From Elgaria multicarinata webbii (Eukaryota > Chordata > Lepidosauria > Squamata > Anguidae), in assembly GCF_023053635.1 (NCBI RefSeq), contig NC_086183.1:30733501-30797500 (forward strand): a stretch of 64,000 bases of DNA, given 5' to 3'. Both the position numbers and the translations under genes were made by a program. The notes below the pieces were generated by a model that made no database searches, had not been told where the DNA came from, and saw nothing but the letters and a program-made list of their open reading frames with translations. Positions within the stretch are counted from its first letter, which is position 1. The number at the start of each line of letters is the position of its first letter. Below, one piece after another: positions 1-12,673 of the stretch.

Positions 1-61
1 ATGGGTGCTTGGTGGTTTGTTAACGATGCCAACAATCCACCCTTGCCAGGTTTGGACAACA

Positions 62-265
62 CTATACCACTGGTCTTGATGGCAATGTGCTACCTCCAGT
101 ATTAGAGACAGTGTGCCTGTGTACATCGGTTACTGTGGAACATGGGCGGGAGGGTGCGCTTGTGTCCTGTTTGTAGGTTTCCCGTGGGTAGCTGGCTGTG
201 AGAACAGAATGCTGGACTAGAGGGACCCTTGGTCTGATCCAGCAGGGCCCTTCTGATGTTCTTGT
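62..265 (+). repeat. CR1-group LINE 3' end (the 'TGGATCAGACCAAGGG' family)
   Basis: This is the terminal part of a CR1-like LINE. It includes the segment related to GCTGGACTAGAGGGACC and CTTGGTCTGATCCAGCAGGG and ends TTCTGATGTTCTTG. Other copies lie at 12020, 13105, 14691, 27304 and 45826. Confidence 0.75.
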
Positions 266-307
266 CACGATAACCTATGATCAGAGGCTGGGTTACAGAA
301 CGGACAC

Positions 308-450
308 CCACACTAGAGGCCTTCAAGAGGCAGCTGGACAACCCTCTGTCAGGGATGCTTTAGGGTGGATTCCTGCATTGAGCAGGGGGTTGGACCCGAT
401 GGCCTCATAGGCCCCTTCCAACTCTGCTATTCTATGATTCTATGATTCTA
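308..450 (+). repeat. CR1 LINE 3' end (TTCTATGATTCTATGAT family)
   Basis: Last 140 bp of a CR1 element: GAGGCAGCTGGACAACC through GGATTCCTGC to the repeated TTCTATGA terminus typical of CR1. Truncated at the 5' side, as usual for LINEs. Confidence 0.88.
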
Positions 451-496
451 TAAGCACCCAGCATATGCCGCAAGCCAGCATGGCTCATTTAAGTCA

Positions 497-1285
497 CCTT
501 GGGCCTTGCTAGACCTACCTGATAATCCGTGTAGGAGGAGGGGCCAGGCCGCGCTAGAAGTAGCACGGCCTGTAGGCCCCGTCCACACATAAGACGCGAC
601 GGGGCCGAGGGAAGCCCCGTCGCGTCCTCCATTTTTTTTCCTTAAAGGGCCATGTGCGCAGGAGCGCACCAACAGAACAGTAAGTGTTTTTGTTTTAAAA
701 AATAAAGGGTTCCACGCTCCCCCTGCCCGCTCGCTCGTCCTCCCCCCACTCGCCATGCCCGTCCCCCGTCCGCCATGCCCATCTCCTGTCCCCGCTCGCC
801 ATGCCCGTCCCCCGTCCGCCATGTCTGATGCCCCCCCTGCCCACTCGCCATGCCCACCCGATCACCCACCTGCCATGTCCGATGCACCCCCCCCCCCCGT
901 CCGTGATCTCCCCACCCTGGCTCCGCTCTTCCCCCCCCCATCTCTCCTGCCGGGTCCGCTCTTCCCCCGGCCCCCATCTCCTCCCCCCGTGATTTCCCCT
1001 CCCCCGGCCCGATGGGCAGAGCGCTCCTATGGAATGCTATGCCCAGTGCGTGGCTTCTCGCGGTTACTCGCGAGTAAGCGAGCAGCCGGGAAAAGCCACA
1101 GAAGTCGCTAGACCTTCCGCAGCCCCGGCCTCAGCCCGGGGTTGCGGAAAAGCCGGGCCATAAGCGGATCCGCTTATCCCGGGTCAAGGGAGGACTTAGC
1201 CCGGCCTGACCCCGGGATCCCCTGTGCGTCATCTGGATGCACAGCAGGGAACCTGGGCCTCACACCGGGCTAACTCCTCGTCTAG
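497..1285. mobile_element. GC-rich non-autonomous DNA transposon (GGCC..GCTAGAC terminal repeats)
   Basis: The ends are inverted: GGCCTTGCTAGACCT at the left, and CGTCTAGCAACGGCC at the right is its near reverse complement. The interior is C-rich and has no credible protein. Long GC-rich open frames here (for example 755-1111 +) are composition artefacts. Related elements lie at 2949, 7602, 10614 and 16849. Confidence 0.6.
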
Positions 1286-1702
1286 CAACGGCCCTTGTCT
1301 CATTTGATTATGCACACCCAGGCATGGAGTACTTCTGATAATCAACCCCAAGCTCCCCTTCAGTGACCTGGTTTGCATGATCATGGCTTCTCGTGAACCA
1401 CAGCACGTGCCAAACCACAGCTTGTTGTGTCGTCCAAACCCAGGCAGTGTGGCTTGCTGGAGGGTTAAATAACCCCTTAAATAACCCATGGTGGCTTGTT
1501 TTGATTGTGCAAACCGGCCTAATCACTCCGATTCGCCATTCCTTGAATAAGACGCAGAGCAAGTGACCTGGCTGGTAAAATGAAATGCCACATTAATCAG
1601 CCCCCACATATGAAGCTGCCTTATACTATGGGCTTTTCTACATGAGGCTTTTAAATCACACCTACAACAACAGCAGCAAATTTTTAAGGGTGTCAGACTA
1701 AC
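1286..1702. other. Intergenic/intron sequence without recognisable features
   Basis: No exon or clear element was found here. About 1605-1632 resembles the end of a tRNA-derived SINE (CATATGAAGCTGCCTTATAC). Confidence 0.4.
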
Positions 1703-1813
1703 CTCGGTAGTAGGCCACAATATAGTAATAGTTTTCGTCCAGGTCGGTCACCAGCAAATAGAATTTGTTCTCATTCATAGAGAAGAGGACCCACTCAATA
1801 GTGCACTTTGCAA
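1703..1813 (-). CDS. CATSPERG: CATSPERG exon 11 (last in window)
   Basis: 111 nt. The acceptor is CCCTCCAG and the donor CGAG|GTTAGT. It encodes [20 protein letters not shown] then [17 protein letters not shown], aligned with the mammalian [21 protein letters not shown] region. It ends in phase 1. No further exon was seen between here and position 1. Confidence 0.9.
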
Positions 1814-4800
1814 CTGGAGGGGAGAAAATGTCACTCAAGATTGCAGTGAGAGTGGAAAGAGGAGCTGTCTGTGTGCACATCCAGAAAATTTATGTATTGT
1901 GTATTTAATCACATTTCACCCACTGAGGGAACCTCATTGCCTTGCAAATGTTGTGGCTCTCTTCAAACCAAAATATTGGCTTTATAACCACTTTACTTTC
2001 TTGGCTCCCCCCCCCCAAACAATCTTGGGGATTATAGAAGTTTTCACTTTGAGGTTTCATGAGTGGTGTCTCCAAGGAATTATAATGCCTAGGGTTCCCC
2101 TGGGAGGAGGGAATGGCTGTGAAAAACAGCTCAACCAACTTCCGGATATGCCAAGGATGGTTTAAAATAGTGATTCAACACCTAGGGCTTCGTCCACACG
2201 GGCGCTTTGCCCCTGGATTGCTTCGGAGTAGTGGCAGGTGATCTACATGACGCAGCCACCACTCCGAATCAATCCAGGGGCAAAGCCCCGAAGCTCCGCA
2301 CTAAAAAAGTCGGGGACTTACCCCGACGTTTTTAGATTGGAGGAAAGCTCCATGCCTCTGTGGAGCCTTGTTAAGGGGGGAAAAAATTAAAAGGGGTGGT
2401 GGTGGAAATCCCTCCACGGAGGGAGCACACCATTCCTCCCCCCTTAGCTGTAAATGCGATCCTTTGCATTGACAGGTAAACAAAATAAAAACAACACGTC
2501 AGCCCCATTTTCCCATTAAAAACCCCACTTACCAGAGCAGAGGGGGCGCGGATGCTCACAGGCGCCTCGCGAGTGCTCAGATGGGTGGGTGGGCGGGAGC
2601 AGAGGTGGGAAACCCTTTACTGCGCTCCTTCCCATGTAGACGCTGGGAAGGGGCGTCAATGTGACTGCACCATGGCTCGCACCGCCGGGTGCAACATTAA
2701 CGAACTCTTATACACGAGGGCCAAGGCTGCAGTGGCTTTCATCACCCCTCACCGAAACTCATCAGAGTAGCATGGAAGCTACGTGAGAGCGGGGGTGGGG
2801 GAGGCGGATTTCGAAAACAAAAAGGACCTACTTCTCATAAAGCCGCACACCGTCTTCTTCTCGGACCTCAGTGAGCCAGAGACCTTCACAATTCCATCTG
2901 TAAAGCAAATTGATGGGGTTACACAGCTGGGTTGGAAGAAGGAACAAAGGCCTCAGCTAGACCAGGGTTTTTTATAGCAACAATCTTGCAATTTCATAAT
3001 CGCGAGATTGTCGCCCTGGTCTACACGCGGTGCGCAACATCGCGCCCGCCATTCTGGGTTTTTTTTTTTGTTGTTGTTAAAGCAGATGGAGCGCACGAGC
3101 ACTCGTGGGAAAAATGGTGAGTGGTGAGGTTTTTTTTAAAAAAAATACTTTCCCCGCTCCACCCACGCCACCTCCGATGGGCACAGAACTCCTGAGGAGC
3201 TCTGCGCCCCATGCACGGTTCCCGGCTCCTTGCGGTTACTTACGAGGAGCCGGGACAAACCATGACGCCCGCCCACACATTCTGCGGTCTCAAGATCAGT
3301 CCGAGACTGCAGAAAAAGCGGCCTAGAAGTGTAGGGCGAGATCCCGGGGAAAGGGAGGGATCATTCCTCCCTGCTCCCAGGATCCCCTGTGCACGGGGAT
3401 GATCCTGGGGCGATCCCCGGGATATCGCTCCGTCTAGCTATGGCCAAAGCCTCCAGTTGCCAGCAGGTTTGTACCCTGGGGGCATGCTCTGCCACATCCT
3501 GACCAGCTGCATCGGTTTATTTATTTATTTATTACATTTTTATACTGTCCAATAGCTGAAGCTCTCTGGACAGTCCACAAAAATTAAAATCATGAAGAGC
3601 ATGGAAACAGCCAACAATCTAAAAACACAAATACAAAATACAATATAAAAAGCACAACCAGGATAAAACCACGCAGCAGAAATGGATATAGGTTAAAATA
3701 TGGAATTAAAACAGCAAAATTTAAAATTTAAGTTAATAGGTGTTAAAATACTGAGAAAATAAAAAGGTCTTCAGCTGACGACGGAAGGAATACAGTGTAG
3801 GCGCCAGGTGGGCCTCTCTGGGGAGCTCGTTCCACAGCCGGGGTGCCACAGCAGAGAAGGCCCTCCTCCTAGTAGCCACCTTCCTCACTTCCTTCAGCAG
3901 GGGCTCACGGAGAAGGACCCCTGTGGATGATCTTAAGGTCCGGGCAGGCACATATGGGAGGAGGCGTTCCTTCCAATTTATATATAAATTGCCTATTAAG
4001 AAAAATTATCCTTGCGATATACAAGTAATGGAAACACAGTTACAGGAAGACAACTATGAACTGATTAGTCACTTCACTAATAGTACCCAAGGAGAGGCAT
4101 AATATAAAAAAAATAAAACTACAATCGCACTTAAAACAGTGAAAGTCATCAAAAGTATCATCAAGCCTAGGGCCACGCTCAAGGATATCCTGGTCTCCAC
4201 CCGTAGAAACAACGGCTACCTGCTGATTGGTGCCAGGTTATTCCTCATCCATCTGAACCCTGTCAAAGCCTTCCTTTGCACCCCATAAGCTTCCCCCCCC
4301 CAAGCTCATGGGGCAGGAGAGAAACGCTTGCTGAGCTGGGCCCCGTCCATTCTGCCCCACAGTCTGCATGGCAGAAGAGAAAAATACCTTTGACAGTAAT
4401 AAGAAAGAATTCTCCTTGCTGCCAGCCGCCACCAACAGCGACCACGTATTCGGTGTCGTTTTTAGAGAAGAACACTGGATTTAACTTCTTCACGCAGACG
4501 TTGTTCAAGATGCGGGTCCACAGTTCTAAAGGGGGCAACAGAAAAGAGGGAGAGAGATTGTGGAGGGACATGGTAGCCATAGCTGGCTGCTAAACGCAGT
4601 CGATCCACGGAGCAGGTGTTTTTTTTTAAAGAGTCTTCTGCCTTTACGGGTAAGCGTGCCACCCCCAAAAATTTTGTAACTTCTCCTGCCCCCTGAAAAC
4701 AAGCTGATTTTCTTCTTCAACTTTAGCCCACCCCCAATGACTGAATTTGGCAAACAAGTTTCAAATAAAGGCTTTAGAGCAGCTCTATCATCGTCGTCGT

Positions 4801-7800
4801 CATCATCTCTCTTTTCTTGCATGTGGCAGTCCTTCTAGATCAGCCTTCCTCAACCTGGGGCGCTCCAGATGTGTTGGACTGCAACTCCCAGAATGCCCCA
4901 GCCAGCTGGCTGGGGCATTCTGGGAGATGCAGTTCAACACATCTGGAGCGCCCCAGGTTGAGGAAGGCTGTTCTAGATGAACATGATGGGCTTTGCCCAG
5001 TCATGCCGTCTTTTACTGATTCAGGGTTAGGATTAGGGTTAGGAAGAAGGCGGGAAGAACGCGGAAGAAGGCGGAGCGGCGGCTTCTTCCGCCGAGCTCT
5101 CTGACCCGGGTGGCTCTTTCGCCGGCAGCAGGAGGCCGGCGGAGAGGTGGGGGCCAGCGGCGGCAAGGACTCCCCAGCGAAGCCGCCGAGCCCGGGAACT
5201 TTTCGCCCCGTCCCCGTGAGGGGCGATACAGGGCCGCCGCCACCGCCGCCTCCTCCTCCGCTTCTTCTGGCCAGGTAGGCAGGATCTACACGATGAGTTT
5301 CGGGGCGCACTGGAGGCGCACGCAAGCGCCTTCAGGACGCTGTGTAGATCCACCCCCAATAAAGACTAAAAGCTCCATCACACCGGGGGCTAACCCACGT
5401 TTTCGTTCCTCGGTTACTTCCTCTTTTCAAGAGAGGAAATACAGAACAAGCACGAGGCCCATTGAGTCGGCTGCTCTAATGGTGCTGCTTTTCCTGCACC
5501 CCGGAGGAAAGAGCAGCGATTCTCAGTTTAAAAAAACATTGGACTTCACGAGGGGTTTTTTTTGTCGCGCAAGGAAGGCCAGAAGGGGCGGAAGGCACGC
5601 GGGAGGCAGACGACGTCATGAGAGGGACCGGAGCAAACTCTGTGAGCGCCCAGGAACGAGCGTGCAATAAAACGCTTGTCGGGTGGAGCTTCTATAGCGT
5701 AGAAACGCTCTCAGCTTTTCAGGCTCACATACCGGAACCGGAGGTGTTCAGGTGCAAGATCGGGTAATGTCCTGTGAAGAAATAGACCAGCTGGTTCTGT
5801 CGGATGAAGAGGGTGCTCTCGGTAGCGATGGCGTCAACAATGGTGGAGGAGAACGTAGCCTGCGGGCATGAGATGGAGCCAATCCAGCAGCTGTCGATAC
5901 CCAACTAGAGCAGAAAAGGAGACGGAAAGAGACAAGCCTCAAGCACGGACAAGGCCGGTGCCAGACTATTTTGTGCCCTAGGCAAGGTGAGCTACTTTCA
6001 CCCCGCCCCGCCCCCCCCCAAAAAATGCCAACTTTGATTTTTAAGAACAGATGTTTCCTGGGAAAAATAAGAAGCACAAAACTTGAAACTGCTAAATTTA
6101 TTTTAAAGTGCAAGAAAGACATCATGCCAATTATAGCAAACAAATTGGAAAGGAACGTCTATGGGTCTAAAATGCATTATTTAATAGGAATATCACCTCC
6201 AAATCATCCCCAACTCACACAAACACGCACACACACACACTCAGCATCACTCACTCCAAACAAACACACGCATGAACACATGCATTCACTCAAAGACACC
6301 CTGCACCCCATGCACCCATACATTCTCTCTCTCTCTCTCTCTCTCTCTTCCGGGAGCGTTCCGGAAGTCCGAATGTGGAGCCGCCCCACCCCCACCCCAG
6401 CGTCCCTGGCTTCGCTTCAGCTGGGCAGGCGTGGGGCGCCATCTAGCCCGCCCAGGTCCAGGTGAATCCTCAGACCGGGCCGGCTCACAGCCAATGCGCG
6501 TGAGTGCTGCGCTGTGCCCGGCGCCCCTCTTAGCTTGGCGCTCTAGGCGGCCGCCTGAGTGGCCTCTATGGTAGCACCGGCCCTGAGCACGGAGAGACGC
6601 GAGCAGCTCCTAATGGGCTAAGAGCGGCAGGGGAGGGTCTTCGGGGTGTCGCTTTGCCACTCCTTCAGAGTAAAACCCCGTGGTATCGCTGCTGCGGTGT
6701 GGAGGGCGGGAAATCCCCACAGCGGCAGCAGCCACTCTGCCCTCCGCCCCTCTTCTGGTGACCTATCAGCGGTCACCATCCACCCCGGAACACCCCTGAC
6801 TTGACACCGAAGCAAGATCATATGGTGGAAGGACACGGGTGACCTCACTTGGGAGGAAAAAGGTCAGTATAACCGATGCAGCACCACGGTGCAGCCATCG
6901 CGGGGCAAATAAGTTGTATAGACAGCCCCAGGGAAAACTGAATTCCACCCTGACTGTTGGCCATGTTGGTTGGGGCCGATGGGAGATGGAGTTCAACGAC
7001 GTCCACAGAGCCACAGAATCCCCGCTCTTGCTCTATGATTAAAGGTCGTAACAGCCATCGGAGACCCTGGGAATAGTCGCTTAGCAGGGGGCTGCATATT
7101 CTCTACCAGCCCTACTCACAGGACTAGAGTTCCCAGTTCTCCTTGGAAACAGACAGACAGAGAGAGAGAGAGAGAACATTTCCAGTCCTATGCCCTGGCC
7201 CTCTTTAAGAGAGAATATTTTTAAAAATATATACATGGCCATAGACTCTGCGCCACATGAAAAGGCTCAGGGGCAGGAGGGGCATGTGTGTGTTTCCTCT
7301 CAATACATGAGGATGATGTGCTTCACACCAGAGAGCACATGATGTGCTTCACATGTGCTCTCCACCGCTGTTGAGGACAGCTTGAAAAACTATGAGCGCT
7401 GCTTCCTAAGATCTAACCTACAGACAAAAGGGCCCGATCCAATCAGTTACCTCGTGCAACTGCCCTGAAATTAACAAAACAAAGAACTTACACACACACA
7501 CAGAGGAAATTCTGTCCATCCACTAAGTTTCTAAATGGAATACGTGAACATAATAAGCTATCCTATGCTGAGGCAGGCCTGGGGTTTACCTAGTATTCTG
7601 TGGCCCTTTCTACACCTAAGGGTTATCCCAGGAAAAATGAGGGGTCGTCCCTGCCTGCTCCCGGGATCCCGTGTGTCATTTGGATGCACAGGAACGATCC
7701 AGGGACGATCCAGGGGGAAAAGGCAGGTGTAGAAATGGCCCATGAGTAAATTGGGGGTTTCTGTCTGGCCTCGGATCACCACCTGTCCTTTGGCTACTTC

Positions 7801-10800
7801 CGCCTAGGCCTCCCCCTGCACCATGTGAACAAAGGCTTTGTATTTTTAGACTGTTGGGAAGGGGCCTGTCTAAACTCTGTAAGGTACTATGTACACTGAC
7901 GGGATTGGCTAGATTATAAATAACTATAATATCATGGCTCTCCCTCTGCATTCTTAAGACAATTCAGCTGCCAATTGCTGCATATGAGCCATGACCCGGG
8001 CAAATTGGAATGAGAAGCTGAGGTCATAATAAGGGGACGGTTCTGCGGAGGCCTCTGATGGCACGGAACCCTCTGCCTACGGCTCAGGAGTGACTTAACG
8101 GGCAAGCTCAAGCCCTGCAGCAAGCCTTCTGTTGAAACACGCCCCTGTGTCCAAGAGTCCGTTGGCAAGCCGGTATATCCATGCTGACTGGCAAAGGTCT
8201 CTCCTACCTCCTTTTAGCCAGAGAGGCTGGGCTCTTGGCCTAGGACTTCTGGCATGCAAAGCATGGGCTCTGCCCAAGTACTGGCCCACCGCCCTCACCC
8301 TGCTTTGTAGCTTCATCCCACCTGCTACATGGCCTGCTGTACGAAAGACTCCCATGACGGCCACTGTATAGTCTGCTATAGAGATGAAGGACTCGAACGA
8401 CGTCGCCCATGTCCTGCCCTGATTGCACTTTTTCCAGCCAAAGGAGCGCCCCCAGAAGAACCACCTAAAGTCCGGTTCTCTGGGGACTCCAAGCGGCCAC
8501 TGGGGGCGCAGGGCTTTCAGAGCCGGCAGAGGCGCGCCCCGCGAGGCAAGGACTGACAGGCTCTGGCTCACATTGTAAGCCCTCCCCCCCCCCCAGTGAC
8601 GCAAGGACTGACAAGCTCCAGCTTGGCCCCTCCACGGCAGAGCGCTCCACCTCGGCAGCACACAAGCCCGCCCCTCGCGAAGCTGAAGAGGAAGCGGGGG
8701 TGGGAGAGCGCGAGTGGGCGCGCTCCTCCTGCAGCCGCTTCTGCCATCTCTCGGTTTAACCGGCCCGAGCGGCTCTGGCGGCAGTGGCGGGGGGGGGGGG
8801 TTGGAAGTTTGGCTGGCAGCTCTGACTCTCCTCAGGCAGCCCGCGAGAATCGCTGCCGCCTGGACCCCCGTCTGAGGAGGTGAGCAGCTGCCATGGACGT
8901 GAGAGGGCGGCTGCTGTGGGCACTCCAAGAACCGACTCAGGGAGCTCGACACATTTGTTTTCTATCTAGTGCGGTCCCGGCCTCCGACGACAACAACAAC
9001 AACAACAACAGTTTTCATACGCTAAAGGAACGAAATGGGATAATTCGAGGGGAAATGGATAGGTGTGATGAGGGCTTTAATCAGACCTAGCGCTGGCAGT
9101 TTCGTGTACCATCACCAGGCTTGCATGAGCCACTGAGGAAGCCCCTGATGCGGGCGGCTAACAGAGACACCGTTGTCAGAGACGCGTCATGTCGGAGATT
9201 CTTACCCCCCACCCCCACCCCCACCCCCTTACCTCTATCGGATAGGAATATTCAAATTCTGAGTCCGACAATAAGACAATCTTCTTTTGGGTGACTCCAC
9301 CGAGGATGCTCACGGGGGTCTGTTGGTATGAATTCCACAAGGGGCGCGATGGATCGCTCAGAGAGAGGACGTGCTTCAAACTGGTCAACTGTACTTGGCC
9401 AGAAGGGAACAGAGAGGGAAAAGGCGAGGACATGGTTTGGGAGGTGCATATTTCAACGCGGCACCGTGACAAAGCTCCGCGCACAAAGAAGAGCAGCACG
9501 GCAAGGAGAAAGCTAGGCTGAACCTTTGTCCCTGACATGCTACCTTTCTACTTGGCAAGGAGTGCTTTTTTTGGTATGGCAGCATTCAGTTATGCCAGCC
9601 TCCAACTGGAAAGCTTTGCCACTGGGCACAGCTATGTGTATCAACCGGGCCTGAGATGACAGAAGGGGCAGGGAGATTCCCTTAGGCTTGGCAGTCCTAA
9701 AGGCTCAGCCAGCAGCAAGGACTTGTCCCTTCACTCGCTCTAGGCCCACCTGCCCCACACCTCCCCATGTTTGTGAATTTGACATATTGCAGACGTGCTT
9801 GAATTCAACATCCACACACCCACCCGCCCCAAACCAGAGAACAAGTCCTTAGGTCTCCATGGGGGAGAGGTGGGTCGTGCCCCAAGGAACCACAATTGAG
9901 AAGTACCTGCTGCAGGCTCGCTAACCTCTGTGGGAGCACATCGCAGCCCTCAACATGTTTACTCAGAAGTCCCATCGATTTCAACAGGATCTGTCTCCTA
10001 GCTGCTATGCAATCTGCACACTTTAAGACCGCAGACGGACCCTATCAGCACCGTACGGCCACACGGGGAAACACCCCACCCCCCCACACACAACCCCAGT
10101 GTTTCACCTTCTTTCCAATCTTGAACACAATTCCATTCGGAACTTTTTCCACGTAGCCATTGATATTGATGGAGAACCTAGGAATAAGGCAAAAGAACGC
10201 GTGTATGTGTGCATGAACGTCTCTGTCTATTTCCTACGTTGATTTGCCACTTGGACCTCAAAGCCATCACACTGCTTTACATTTCAAAACGACGGCTTGG
10301 AGTCTGAGGACACGATACAAAAGGCAAAGGCAACGGGAGGGAAGAGGGGCAGGTGAGCAAGTTCAAATCACCAACACTTGCATGCTATGACAGAAAAGTT
10401 GCATTATGGCCAGGTCACTGGAAGAGGCAGTTCTGAGCCAAGTGGCAATGAGTCCCAGCTAAACAGACAGAGAAAGCTTCATGGGATGACCCCAAAATAC
10501 TAGGACCCAATGGGAACATCCCATGAAGCTGATGTGTGGGAGATTCAGGACAAATAAAAGGAAGGACTTCTTCACACAGCGTATAATTAAACTATGGGAT
10601 TCGCTAACACAGGGGGGCATGTCTACATGACTTGTTATCCCGGGGATCGCCCAGGGGTCATCCCTGTGCGTCCACATGATGCACAGGGGATCCCGGAGGG
10701 CAGGGAAGGATGCTCGCTCCCTTTCCCCGGGACAACCATGCCGGCTTTAATCCCGACTTTTTCCGCGGTCTCGGGATCGTGTGGGCAGCCATCCCGGTTT

Positions 10801-12628
10801 AGTCCCGGCTCCTCACGAGTAAACGCAAGGAGCCAGGTACCAGACATGGGACACAGAGCTCTTCAGGAGCTCTGTGCCCATCGGGGGTGGAGGGGGAGTG
10901 GGGTCTTTTTTAAAAAAACAACTAACCTTTTCGATGGAGCGCTCATGCAACCAAGGTGCTGGTTTTGACCTATAAAGCCTTACACGGCTTCAGACAATAC
11001 CTGACAGAACGCCTCTCCCAACGTGAATATACCCTTGTCACTACGTTCAACATCTAAGGTCCTCCTCCGGGTGCCTACTCCGAGGGAAGCTCGGAGTGTG
11101 GCAATGAGGGACAGGGACTTTTCGGTGGTGGCCCCCAGACTATGGAACGATCTCCCTGACGAGGCTCACCTGGCACCAATGCTGCTATCTTTCCAGCGCC
11201 GGGTTAAGACTTTCCTCTTTGCCCAGGCATATGGCAGCACATCTTAATCACCTTCATGTTTAGTTTTTGTAATGGTTTTTAATGCTTTATATGTGTATGT
11301 TCTGCGTTTTATAATTTTAAGTTTTGTCTACTCGTTTTTATCTCAATTTTAGAATTTCTGTAAACCGCCCAGATTGCTCTGGCTATGGGGCCGGTATATA
11401 AGTGTAATAAACAATAATAATAATCTTCAAGAAGAAGGAAAAAAACCAAAACGGCGGGCGCAACGTCCTCTTCCTTCTCGGACGTCGTGCAGCGGCGTGT
11501 GGACTGAGGGGGAGGATCTCACGATCATAAAATCGTGTGATCCTCCCGTTGGAAAAGAGCCCAGCTCTGAACCAGAGAAACCTACAGTAGTTGCCATGCT
11601 TAGTTGCTAAAGAAATGTTGCAAAATGTCTAAGGGAAGCCATTCCTAGATATCCAAAATCAAGTGAATGTTCTCTTAAAGAACAGTGAGTACCTATCTCT
11701 TTTAGTAAATGCTTGCCAAAGGAACAGAAACTATCTTTCCGTGTACTTTCTTTCCACAGCTAGAAATTTCCTGTTAGAAGGCTGCCTACGTATGCAGCGC
11801 CTGAGAAGATAATGTATAAATACCCAGCTACTTCCCTTGCGAGGTAGGCATCTGCTTTGCAGCAATTAGCTCCAGTGCCTCTTTATTCTGCAGAATGAAC
11901 GTTGTTTGACTCATACTTCATCTCCTCCCCTCCTTGTGTACTGAATTGGACTTGGTACACCAGGGAACGCACTATTTTTGCAACAATTCTGGCGAGCCAG
12001 CCAGGAGACCTGAGTGACCCGGGAAACCCTGGAGGAGATAAATTCCTGGAGGAGAAGGCTATCCATGGCTACTAGCCCTGATGGCTGTGTGCTATCTCCA
12101 ATATTTGAGGCAGTAAACCTGTATACATCAGTTGCTGAGGAACATGGCTGGGAGGGTGCTGTTGCACTCATGACCTGATTGTAGGTTCCTGGTCAACAGC
12201 TGGTTGGCCACTGCATTAACAAAGTGCTGGACTAGATGGACCCTTGGTCTGATCCATAAGGGTGCTTCTTATGTTCTTATGCTATCAATTTTGCCTTTGT
12301 TACAACAGGTCCTCAAGAGATACGTAGGCCAAGCAAGATGAAAACGTTTTTGCGGAGTCTGAAAATTTTGCGGCACAAACCCAATCATCTCCCTCACCTC
12401 TTCATTTCCACAGGTAGACCAAGGCCATTATTGTCCACCGACACGATCATCACAACGCTGCCATTCATGAAGGGCATCGGTGTGTACCAACACATATTGC
12501 AAACCTCCTCACTGTCACAACCTTGGGGAGACATGGAAACAAAACATGTCGCACGGACTTGTAAACAGCCACTTGTCTGGTCACCTGTGGTAAGCAGGAA
12601 TCTCCTCCGGGTGACAAGACAGGTAAAG

Positions 12629-12673
<45 letters not shown>

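Noticed and set aside
755-1111. Pro-rich 118-codon frame
   Set aside because: Translation of a C-rich tandem-like interior of a DNA transposon (repeated CCCGTCCGCCATG).
5110-5670. 186-codon plus-strand open frame
   Set aside because: Arg/Gly/Ala-rich translation of a CpG block plus repeat; no family features.
8095-8952. 285-codon minus-strand open frame
   Set aside because: It spans GC-rich intron sequence and a CpG block, has no domain or conserved-looking stretch, and conflicts with CATSPERG intron structure. Length is explained by low stop-codon frequency in GC-rich DNA.
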